This document shows positions 1 through 6,866 of a DNA stretch of 13,191 nucleotides, piece by piece. The notes beneath the pieces are model-generated. The model saw nothing but the letters and a program-made list of their open reading frames with translations. It was not told where the DNA came from and ran no database searches. Each line of letters begins with the position of its first letter. The stretch's first letter is position 1. A program made the translations under genes and the position numbers. Source of the stretch: Planctomycetota bacterium (GTDB lineage: Bacteria > Planctomycetota > Planctomycetia > Planctomycetales > Planctomycetaceae); the NCBI GenBank assembly GCA_003669575.1, contig QWOR01000207.1, positions 1-13,191 of the forward strand, read 5' to 3'.

Positions 1-2
1 CT

Positions 3-335
3 TTGTCGAATCTTCGAGGAGATACAGAGGCACTGACGCTGGAGTGGGCCGATGGGGCAGTGCATCGCGTGACGTGGCGCGAGCTGCGGGATCGTTGCCC
101 ATGTGCCACGTGTGCGACCGCAAAAGAGAATCCCAGTCCACCCTCCGGTGGAAACCTGCTACAGGTGCTCTCATTGGCTGAAACTCAGCCTCTGAGAGCC
201 GTGGGAATGCGGCCGATGGGGAATTATGCGTACGCGATTCAATTCAGCGATGGGCATAACACCGGGATCTATTCACTGGAGTTTCTGAGGTCCCTCGGGC
301 TGGAAGCAGCCACACGGATTGCTCCGCAGCCATGA
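3..335 (+). CDS. DUF971 / GBBH-like N-terminal domain protein (possibly 5'-partial)
   Basis: A small cytosolic protein of the DUF971 family, which resembles the N-terminal zinc-binding domain of gamma-butyrobetaine hydroxylase. The protein carries RCPCATC (Cys32, Cys34, Cys37) and SDGHNTGIYSLEFLR (His85). In gamma-butyrobetaine hydroxylase the equivalent CxCxxC and His bind a structural zinc, so a zinc site is likely here. The domain fills almost the whole 110 residues, and no oxygenase domain follows. Stand-alone members have no proven reaction; some relatives are fused or adjacent to Mrp/ApbC-type Fe-S carriers. The only visible start is TTG at position 3 and the frame is open to the window edge, so a few residues may lie upstream. 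The stop overlaps the lpxK ATG (ATGA), which suggests translational coupling. Family assignment is confident; function is unknown. Confidence 0.82.
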   Translation: MSNLRGDTEALTLEWADGAVHRVTWRELRDRCPCATCATAKENPSPPSGGNLLQVLSLAETQPLRAVGMRPMGNYAYAIQFSDGHNTGIYSLEFLRSLGLEAATRIAPQP

Positions 336-1426
336 GTCCCACCAGTCAGCGAGACGCGAATTCCGCGAATGTGGTGACCTGGATGGACATCATGTCCGGA
401 CAAAGGCGTGGTGTCGTGGCCTCGGCCTGCCGCGTAGGTCTGTCGGTGCTGTCCTCGGGTTACGCAGCGGTGACCGGGGTGCGGAATCTCGCCTTCGATC
501 ACGGATGGCGCGAGTCGACTCGTGTGGCCGCCAAAGTGATCAGTGTCGGGAACCTGACTGCGGGTGGAACAGGGAAAACTCCGACTGTCGCCTGGGTTGT
601 ACGAACTCTCCAGGAGCTCGGGGCATCACCGGCCATCATCAGCCGTGGATATGGAGGGCAAGGCGGTGTGAACGACGAGAAGCTCGTTCTCGATCAGCTG
701 GTCCCCGGAGTTCCCCATCTTTTGAATCCCAAGCGAGTGTTGGCGGCTCAGGAACTGATGAATCGGCCGGAAGCGGAGCGGCCGCGGACGCTCGTGCTGG
801 ACGATGCGTTTCAGCACCGCCAGATTGCACGTGATTTTGATCTAATTCTTATCGACTGCTTAAACCCGTGGGGCTTTGGGCATCTACTCCCGCGTGGTCT
901 GCTGCGCGAGCCGTTGCGCTCACTGAGCCGGGCCAGTTGTGTGTTGATGACACGGTGCGATCAGGTGGACGAGGAAGTCCGACAGACGATCCTGTCGACT
1001 ATTCGACGTTGGACCACCGTGCCGATACTGATGAGTTCCTTCCAGCCGACCCGTTTGATCAACAGTCGCGGTGAAGTGCGACCGATTGAGACGCTTCGGC
1101 AAGAACACGTCGCGGCGTTCTGCGGAATTGGAAACCCGATGGGGTTTCGACGAACACTCACCAGTTGCGGTGTCTCCATCCCAGATGTTCACTTTCGAGT
1201 TTATCCCGATCACCATGCGTACCAGACAGAGGATCTCCATGAGATTGGAGATTGGGCCAGATCGATGCAGGTGGAGTGTCTGGTCTCGACTCAGAAGGAT
1301 CTCGTCAAGATTCCGCGGACGACGCTCAACGACATTCCACTTTGGGCCGTGGAGATCTCGTTGAAGTTCGATGATCCGGAATCCGAATCCCAGCTGGTTG
1401 AGATGTTGAAAGCGGTCGTACGTTGA
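332..1426 (+). CDS. lpxK: Tetraacyldisaccharide 4'-kinase (lipid A biosynthesis)
   Basis: LpxK transfers the gamma-phosphate of ATP to the 4' position of the tetraacyldisaccharide-1-phosphate lipid A precursor at the inner face of the cytoplasmic membrane. The 364-residue length is close to the family norm. Visible motifs: the P-loop GNLTAGGTGKTP (73-84), SRGYGG (104-109), LDDAFQHR (156-163, usually LDDGFQHR), LLPRGLLREP (185-194), FCGIGNPMGF (263-272), YPDHHAYQTEDL (291-302, which includes the conserved His pair) and TQKDLVKI (320-327, usually TEKDxVKL). The N-terminal membrane-contact helix lies near 25-50. The ATG at 332 overlaps the stop of the DUF971 gene. Homologues often begin near the later methionines (383 or 392), so the first 17-20 residues are uncertain. 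The 3' end touches an in-frame TTG of the next gene (TTGA). The gene indicates a diderm bacterium that makes lipid A. Confidence 0.95.
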   Translation: MSPTSQRDANSANVVTWMDIMSGQRRGVVASACRVGLSVLSSGYAAVTGVRNLAFDHGWRESTRVAAKVISVGNLTAGGTGKTPTVAWVVRTLQELGASPAIISRGYGGQGGVNDEKLVLDQLVPGVPHLLNPKRVLAAQELMNRPEAERPRTLVLDDAFQHRQIARDFDLILIDCLNPWGFGHLLPRGLLREPLRSLSRASCVLMTRCDQVDEEVRQTILSTIRRWTTVPILMSSFQPTRLINSRGEVRPIETLRQEHVAAFCGIGNPMGFRRTLTSCGVSIPDVHFRVYPDHHAYQTEDLHEIGDWARSMQVECLVSTQKDLVKIPRTTLNDIPLWAVEISLKFDDPESESQLVEMLKAVVR

Positions 1427-1521
1427 GTTTTCGCGACCAACTTGCTTCCGACGCCCTCTTGCCGGGATCTGGGGTTTGGCTTAGAACATCATCAGTTCGT
1501 GGCGTTATTCACTCGTCGGTC

Positions 1522-1525
1522 AGGG
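1522..1525 (+). promoter_or_regulatory. Ribosome binding site for the exported TPR gene (GTG 1534)
   Basis: AGGG, followed by TGG, lies 8 bases before the GTG at 1534. This spacing and the signal peptide it creates favour GTG 1534 over the TTG at 1423 that overlaps the lpxK stop. A GTG at 1525 is in the same frame but lacks a clear site. Confidence 0.45.
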
Positions 1526-1533
1526 TGGTCTGC

Positions 1534-4128
1534 GTGGCACATCGTCGATTACTTGCCGCGATGATTCTTTGCCTGACCTGGACGATGTCAGTGTGGGCGA
1601 GCGATGACGCGGAGTTGCCGGAGTATTTTTCCGGGCTGCGAACTCTGGGGATGTTTCAGGTCGCCGAAGAGTACGCTGTTGCCCGGCTGGCCGAACCCGA
1701 TGTCAGTGCTGTTCAGCGGGCAATACTCTCGGTTGAACTCTCGAAACTCCTGGCGTCTCACGCTGCGGAAGCCACGTCGGAAACCGAAGCGGCTGAGTTG
1801 TGGAGTCGAGCTGAGGAAGTGATCTCGCCGCTGCTGCCAGAGACGGATCACCCACGCTGGCGAGCGGTCCGGGCCCGGCAGTCGACATTGTTGTGCGACC
1901 GAGCATTGGCGAGTTTCTGGGGCTGTCAACTCGACCCCGACTCGGAAGCCAAACGTGAAGCGGCATTGGCTGTAACCGTCAGCGCGCTTCAGTCGCTGAA
2001 TTCTGCCGTGACCGAAATCGGAGACACCGCAAAGGCCTCGAAGCAACGAGCCGGGACCGGAGATCGCCGGGCAAAGTCATCCACCGGAGTCGATCGAAAA
2101 CCCGAGCCAGCCATGTCTTCCACGGAGAAACGGAAGATCAGCGATGAACTGGAGTATCTCTTACTGCGGATGACGGTGAACAAGGGGCGACTTCTGCCCA
2201 GTGGGCCCGATCGAGTGGCTGCGCTGGTCGATGCCGATCAGTTGAGCGAGAAGCTGGTCAAGCGTGTGAATAGCGACTTCATCTGGCCGATTCGGTTGGT
2301 TCGGGCCGAGACGATGCGGTGGCTGGGCGATCCAGACCGAGCCATTGCGTATCTTAAATCGCTGCGGGCCGTGGATCTCGATCCGGAAGTGGCCGATGCA
2401 CTCGCGGCGGAGCAGACCCGCTCGTTACTCGCAGCCGGCAAACCTGCCGAGGCGATGCAGTCGATTCTCGATCATGGCCAGTCGAAGCCTGCTCAGAATG
2501 AGGGACAGCTTTCCTCTGAGCTGCGGGCGATCCTGGTTGAGTGCCTGTTGGCTTCGATCCCAGCCACACAAGGGAAAGGGGCTACGCTGATCGACGAGGA
2601 TCTCTGGAAGCAAGCCACCGCCCAGCAACAACTGATCTTCGGCCCCTGGCGAACCTACGTGGACGCATTGCTCGCACGCTCGGGCGAGTCGCGACAATAC
2701 GGCGATCAGCTGGCAGCGATTGTGCGGGAAGGTCGGCTGGCGACGCAGCGTCGAGACTGGCCTGCTGCGGCCGATGCCTACTCGCGTGCGGCCCGGCAGG
2801 CGACCTCCGAGGGAAAGTCGGAGCAGGCTGCGGAGTTCACTTACATGCAGGCCTCCCTCGCAATTCAGGCAGAGCATCTGGATCAGGCTTCGCAGATTCT
2901 GCGGGACTTCCAAGCTCGTTTTCCACAGGACCACCGAGTTGTCGAGGCTGACATGCTTATGGCATGGACGCTTGGACGGCTGAATGCTGATCATCCCACA
3001 GATGCACGGCGAGCAGAGTACCTCTCGAAACTGAAAGACCATGTGGCGAAGTACCCCGACTCGCCGACGATTCATGAAGCTCAGTGGTCTCTGGCAGTGG
3101 ACGCGATTCAACATCGGGAATGGGCTGCAGCCGTGGATGCGCTGGAGTCGATTCCGTCCGATCACGCGCGGTCGATCGAGGCACAGGCTCAGCTGCCCTA
3201 CTGCTACGAGCAGAGGCTGGCTGCGATCACGGAAGTTTCGGCTCGGAACGCATGGGAAGAACGAGCCTTGGCGGCTCTTCAGAAGCAATATGCCAGCTGG
3301 CCGAAGCCGCCTGCAGGGTGGAGTCTGACTCAAGCGGAGAACGCACTGCGTTGGGCCAGACTTTTGCTTCGGCTGGATAATCGGCGTTACAATGAGTCCG
3401 ACCAGCTGCTCATTCAGATTCAGAATAGCCGGGAAGTCGACGCCCGCGAGGTCGCCAGAGATGGATCGAAGCTGGACCCAATGTGGGATCGTCTGATGCC
3501 TGCGGTGACACAGTTACGTGTGATTTCGCTGGCCGGGATGGGGCGGATGAGTGAGGCCGAGAAGCTGTTCGAGTCGGCGACTGCGTCCTCGGTGAATGAG
3601 TTGCTGCCCATTCTCTCTGGATTGTCCGAGCTGGCCTCTGGTCTGGATGAGCCATCCCGCCGTCATCTGGGACGGATTCAACTGGCAGCAGCGCGGCGAT
3701 TGGTACAGCAGCGGTCGAACCTGGCTCCAGCACTGGCAGGTCTTGCGGATCGGTGCTTAGCCGACGCATATGTCGCAACCGGTGACCTTCCTGAAGCAAT
3801 TACTTTGTACGAGTCACTGTTGAAGGTGAACCCGCGAGATCGTGGACTGTTAGTGACGATCGGGACGCTTTCGCTTCAACGGGGGAAGCCTGAGGACCTC
3901 AAACGGGCCAAGGGGATTTATCGACAGATGGAAACGCTCGATCCGCCGGGAAGTCCCACTTGGCTTCGCAATCGGCTCACAGTGGCCCAAATCTCTCACC
4001 AATTGGGAGAAGATGCGGAATGCACGAAGCTCCTGAAGGTCACGCGAATCCTGTATCCCGAACTGGGAGGGGCCGCACTCAAAGCGGAGTATGCAGCCCT
4101 GGAGTCTCAGCTCTCGACGAAACCCTAA
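1534..4128 (+). CDS. Large exported TPR-repeat protein
   Basis: A protein of 864 residues predicted to be exported and rich in helical TPR-like repeats. From GTG 1534 the N-terminus has a basic stretch (VAHRR), a hydrophobic core and a SVWA/SDD cleavage-like site, so a Sec signal peptide of about 23 residues is likely. The frame is open back to TTG 1423, which would give 901 residues with an atypically long n-region. A charged, low-complexity linker lies near residues 165-200. Clear TPR-like pairs include RRDWPAAADAYSRAARQ (about 406), LDQASQILRDFQARFPQDH (about 449) and GDLPEAITLYESLLKVNPRD (about 750). No membrane anchor or lipobox is seen after the signal, so a periplasmic location is likely. 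It follows lpxK directly and probably shares its transcript. Its partner is unknown; TPR proteins of this kind usually scaffold envelope complexes. Domain type is confident and role is not. Confidence 0.8.
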   Translation: MAHRRLLAAMILCLTWTMSVWASDDAELPEYFSGLRTLGMFQVAEEYAVARLAEPDVSAVQRAILSVELSKLLASHAAEATSETEAAELWSRAEEVISPLLPETDHPRWRAVRARQSTLLCDRALASFWGCQLDPDSEAKREAALAVTVSALQSLNSAVTEIGDTAKASKQRAGTGDRRAKSSTGVDRKPEPAMSSTEKRKISDELEYLLLRMTVNKGRLLPSGPDRVAALVDADQLSEKLVKRVNSDFIWPIRLVRAETMRWLGDPDRAIAYLKSLRAVDLDPEVADALAAEQTRSLLAAGKPAEAMQSILDHGQSKPAQNEGQLSSELRAILVECLLASIPATQGKGATLIDEDLWKQATAQQQLIFGPWRTYVDALLARSGESRQYGDQLAAIVREGRLATQRRDWPAAADAYSRAARQATSEGKSEQAAEFTYMQASLAIQAEHLDQASQILRDFQARFPQDHRVVEADMLMAWTLGRLNADHPTDARRAEYLSKLKDHVAKYPDSPTIHEAQWSLAVDAIQHREWAAAVDALESIPSDHARSIEAQAQLPYCYEQRLAAITEVSARNAWEERALAALQKQYASWPKPPAGWSLTQAENALRWARLLLRLDNRRYNESDQLLIQIQNSREVDAREVARDGSKLDPMWDRLMPAVTQLRVISLAGMGRMSEAEKLFESATASSVNELLPILSGLSELASGLDEPSRRHLGRIQLAAARRLVQQRSNLAPALAGLADRCLADAYVATGDLPEAITLYESLLKVNPRDRGLLVTIGTLSLQRGKPEDLKRAKGIYRQMETLDPPGSPTWLRNRLTVAQISHQLGEDAECTKLLKVTRILYPELGGAALKAEYAALESQLSTKP

Positions 4129-4132
4129 GTTC

Positions 4133-4879
4133 TTACCACTCCAACTGACTCGGCTCCAACTTGCTGTCGTTCAAGTGGACTCCCACGACGCGGCCATCCG
4201 AGATCGACACAACGCGGTCTGCCATTTTCGCGATGACCGCATTGTGTGTAATCACAGCTGTGGTTGTCCCAAGTTCACGGTTAATACGCTGAATGACATC
4301 GAGAACCACGATCCCAGTGTGCACGTCGAGGGCTCCGGTTGGTTCGTCGCAGAGCAGAACCTGGGGACGTTTTGAAATCGCGCGGGCGATGGCTACTCGT
4401 TGCTGTTCGCCGCCCGAGAGCTGAGCCGGGAAGTGGTCCATCCGCTTCTCCAGGCCGACCATCTTGAGGGCCTCTTCCGGAGTCATGGGGTTGGTTGAGA
4501 TTTCGGTGACCAGCGCGACGTTCTCGCGAGCGGTCAGGCTGGGAATCAAGTTGTAGAACTGGAAGACAAAGCCTACGTGCTTCCGCCGGTACCGGGTCAA
4601 TCCCGTGTCCGATTCATGGGACAGATCGATGTCGCGGTACCGCACCGATCCGCTGGAGGGGATGTCGAGCCCCCCCAGAATATTCAGCAGCGTCGACTTG
4701 CCGCTCCCGGAAGGCCCCAGCAGGACGACGAGCTCTCCCTCATAAAGATCGAGGTCGACTCCACGCAGTGCGTGAATCTCCACCTCGCCCATGTGGTAGA
4801 CCTTGGTGACATCCTTCGCACAGAACACCGACTGGTGCGGTGGGGATTGCGGAGTGGTGGTGGGGGATTCGGTGGACAT
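4133..4879 (-). CDS. ABC transporter ATP-binding protein, LolD/MacB type
   Basis: A complete ATPase subunit of 248 residues. Motifs: Walker A GPSGSGKST (55-63), Q-loop at Gln107 in FVFQFYNLIPSLTA, signature LSGGEQQ (154-160), Walker B VLLCDEP (174-180, catalytic Glu179), D-loop GALD (182-185) and switch His212 in THN. The FQFYNLIPSLTA-REN segment and the LGGLDIPSSG stretch are typical of the LolD/MacB/FtsE-like family, which drives mechanotransmission-type permeases (FtsX-like domains) that extract lipoproteins or export small molecules. No permease is encoded beside it in this window, so the substrate is unknown. A Ser/Thr/Pro-rich tail of about 17 residues precedes the domain. No strong RBS is visible before ATG 4879. 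It converges on the exported TPR gene with only four bases between the stops. Confidence 0.9.
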   Translation of the reverse strand: MSTESPTTTPQSPPHQSVFCAKDVTKVYHMGEVEIHALRGVDLDLYEGELVVLLGPSGSGKSTLLNILGGLDIPSSGSVRYRDIDLSHESDTGLTRYRRKHVGFVFQFYNLIPSLTARENVALVTEISTNPMTPEEALKMVGLEKRMDHFPAQLSGGEQQRVAIARAISKRPQVLLCDEPTGALDVHTGIVVLDVIQRINRELGTTTAVITHNAVIAKMADRVVSISDGRVVGVHLNDSKLEPSQLEW

Positions 4880-4951
4880 GAGAAATCATTCACTGAGTCA
4901 ATGTGTGAGACAAGATAATCAACGATAGACAAATAATCTTCAATGACGAGG

Positions 4952-4967
4952 GAGATATCCGTATCTC
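4952..4967. repeat. Short inverted repeat (GAGATA-TCCG-TATCTC)
   Basis: A perfect 6-base inverted repeat with a 4-base loop lies between the two divergent start codons. It could be an operator half-site pair, but one short palindrome can arise by chance and no second copy was seen. Confidence 0.3.
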
Positions 4968-4980
4968 AGAGAAGAGGCGT

Positions 4981-5009
4981 TTCCTGGAGGGATCCACCGG
5001 GGTATACTC
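4981..5009 (+). promoter_or_regulatory. Candidate promoter for the five-TPR gene
   Basis: TATACT at 5004-5009 matches the -10 consensus at five of six positions. The sequence 17 bases upstream, TTTCCT at 4981, is a poor -35. A transcript would start near 5016 and carry a leader of about 64 bases. Evidence is by eye only. Confidence 0.3.
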
Positions 5010-5079
5010 GAATGACTGGGAGATTCCTCCATTTTGTCTCTGTTCCAGATGTTCTCAATAGATATGTCGAGGCCGCACG

Positions 5080-6015
5080 ATGCCTGTTCCGTCCAAGGCT
5101 GACCAGCTGTGTGAAGAGGGAAAGTCACTGCTCAAGGCCAAGAAAGTTGACGAAGCTCAGGCGATGTTTGAGCTGGCGATTAAAGAGAATGAGCGGCATG
5201 TGTCTGCACATGAGACTCTCGCCGCGATCTATTTTGCCCGGAAAGACTACCCGAAGGCAGCAGCAAGTTTTCAGAAGGCCGCATTGTACGATCCACGCCG
5301 GGTTGACCCGCTGATCAATCTGGGAGCTGTTCAGAACCGGATGGGAGACTATCAGGCTGCGGTGAAGACACTGCGTCAGGCGGTTTCTCGTGATCGCAAG
5401 AATGCCACGGCTTACTACAACCTGGGCATTGCTCAAAAGGGGCTCAACCAGCCGCATCTGGCGGTGTCGGCCTATAAAGAGGCCATGAAGTACGACCCCA
5501 AGATGGTGGAAGCGATTCAGAATCTCGCGAATCTGTATATCGAGATGGGCAACATTCAGCAGGCTCAGGCTCATTTTCATAAGGCCCTGGAGATCAAACC
5601 CGACTTTGAGCGGGCGCGACGGGGACTGGAAAAATCTCGGGCCATCGCCGAAGAGAGGAAAAAGGCGGTGAATCCGTTTGGGCGCCTGGTCAACATGGAG
5701 GAACTCAACAAGCGGTCCGAGGTCAAGCATCGCAAGCTGACACCTCAGCAGCAGTACGAGGATCGGACCGAAGTTCACCGCATCACGAAAGAGTGCGAGC
5801 AGGCAGCACTGGCCATGCTGACAGCGCTGCGGGATCGCATCGGTCCGATGATGAGCCGTATCAATCAAACGTTCCTGCAGGGCGATGACTCGCGATTGTT
5901 GATGCGGGAGTACAAGGCCTTTGAAAGCGATTTCAAAACGTTCGAGCAAGTCAACGAGGAGCTACGCAAACGGACCGAGATGCTTCGCCAGCACGAGGCG
6001 GGGATGCGGCATTAG
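5080..6015 (+). CDS. Cytosolic protein with five TPRs and a helical C-terminus
   Basis: A 311-residue soluble protein without signal peptide or membrane segment. Five consecutive 34-residue TPR units can be phased at about 7-40, 41-74, 75-108, 109-142 and 143-176, each with the expected small and aromatic positions (for example AYYNLGIAQKGLNQPHLAVSA and the NLANLYIEMGN stretch). Residues 185-310 are highly charged and predicted helical, likely a coiled coil or helical bundle, and contain no recognisable enzyme motif. ATG 5080 is preceded by GAGG at 5069-5072 with a 7-base spacer. The oxygenase gene follows after 60 bases without an obvious terminator, so the two may be cotranscribed. It probably acts as a protein-protein interaction scaffold; the partner is not evident from the context. 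Confidence 0.85.
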   Translation: MPVPSKADQLCEEGKSLLKAKKVDEAQAMFELAIKENERHVSAHETLAAIYFARKDYPKAAASFQKAALYDPRRVDPLINLGAVQNRMGDYQAAVKTLRQAVSRDRKNATAYYNLGIAQKGLNQPHLAVSAYKEAMKYDPKMVEAIQNLANLYIEMGNIQQAQAHFHKALEIKPDFERARRGLEKSRAIAEERKKAVNPFGRLVNMEELNKRSEVKHRKLTPQQQYEDRTEVHRITKECEQAALAMLTALRDRIGPMMSRINQTFLQGDDSRLLMREYKAFESDFKTFEQVNEELRKRTEMLRQHEAGMRH

Positions 6016-6075
6016 ACGCTCTCCTTCCTAGACCTTTGAGCAACATTGAATTTTGTATCCCACTGAACAAGTACC

Positions 6076-6810
6076 ATGGACCCTCTGGATTCCCTCCTGA
6101 GTCTGCATCACGAGCAGGGATGGTGTGTGTTTGAAAATGCCATCACGCCTATTCAGCTGGACCGGCTCAAACAGCTTGCCGATCGGTTAGTCGAGTCACC
6201 GGATGAAGGTGTCCGTCAAAGTGACGGGGCAGTTTATGCTGCGCGAAATGTGATGGATGTCATCCCGGAGATCTGCGATGCCTGGCGGGCCGCTCCGCTG
6301 GTCGACTTTGTCCATCGACGACTGGGAGAGCATGCCGGGCTGGTCCGTGTCATGTACTTTGACAAACCACCTGCTCAATCCTGGGCACTTCCCTGGCACA
6401 AGGACTTACTGATCGCTGTGGATTCGTTACGCGAGGTGATGGGCTATTCAGTCCCTCGACTGCGGGCAGGTGTGCCCCACACTGAGCCTCCTCTGGAGGT
6501 CCTGGAGTCGATGATCACACTCCGGATTCATCTAGATGAAATCACGCTGGAGAACGGTCCGTTGCAGGTCGCCTCCGGAACTCAGCGAACCGGAAAAGCC
6601 GTGTTGCTAGATGGTTTTGAAACGCACTCGATTTGTACCCCGGCGGGCGGAGTGCTTGCCATGTCGCCGCTCTTGGCGCATTGCAGTGGACGATCACTGC
6701 CCGGGACCAGTCGACATCGCCGGATTTTTCACCTGGAGTTCAGTCGTTCACGGGACCTCCCCGGGGAGGTGCGGTGGCATCGGTATGAGCCCGTGTCACT
6801 CAGTCACTGA
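6076..6810 (+). CDS. PhyH-family Fe(II)/2-oxoglutarate-dependent oxygenase
   Basis: A 244-residue protein of the phytanoyl-CoA dioxygenase-like (PhyH) double-stranded beta-helix family. These enzymes use Fe(II), oxygen and 2-oxoglutarate to hydroxylate or otherwise oxidise small molecules. The metal triad is visible: His108-x-Asp110 in LPWHKDLLIAV and the distal His202 in SPLLAHCSG. An Arg of SRHRRIFHLEF (213-216) is placed to bind the 2-oxoglutarate carboxylate. The MITLRIHLDEITLENGPLQVASGTQ segment, which is typical of the family, lies at 146-170. Length is on the short side but the core is complete. The substrate cannot be inferred, because the neighbours are a TPR protein upstream and, convergently, the RimK-like gene. 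No strong RBS precedes ATG 6076. Confidence 0.88.
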   Translation: MDPLDSLLSLHHEQGWCVFENAITPIQLDRLKQLADRLVESPDEGVRQSDGAVYAARNVMDVIPEICDAWRAAPLVDFVHRRLGEHAGLVRVMYFDKPPAQSWALPWHKDLLIAVDSLREVMGYSVPRLRAGVPHTEPPLEVLESMITLRIHLDEITLENGPLQVASGTQRTGKAVLLDGFETHSICTPAGGVLAMSPLLAHCSGRSLPGTSRHRRIFHLEFSRSRDLPGEVRWHRYEPVSLSH

Positions 6811-6866
6811 GACTCGATTGCCGGGGGAGTTACATCGCAGTTGTCCAGATCAGCCAGCGGGGCTGC

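Larger units (their letters stand above)
4880..5079. promoter_or_regulatory. Divergent intergenic region between ABC ATPase and TPR gene
   Basis: A 200-base gap between divergent genes, more AT-rich than its surroundings near 4910-4945. It should hold promoters for both genes. On the plus strand there is a good -10 hexamer (TATACT, 5004-5009) but only a weak -35. On the minus strand TTGAAG, a 17-base spacer and GATTAT can be read in the AT-rich part. A short perfect inverted repeat lies at 4952-4967. Confidence 0.45.

Noticed and set aside
319..834. 171-codon open frame on the plus strand
   Set aside because: It is an Arg/Ser-rich out-of-frame reading of lpxK.
2425..3333. 302-codon open frame on the minus strand
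   Set aside because: It lies wholly opposite the TPR gene and shows no domain-like sequence; the plus frame has clear TPR periodicity.
5125..5949. 274-codon open frame on the minus strand
   Set aside because: It is antisense to the five-TPR protein, and its Leu/His-rich sequence is what reverse-reading TPR codons produces.
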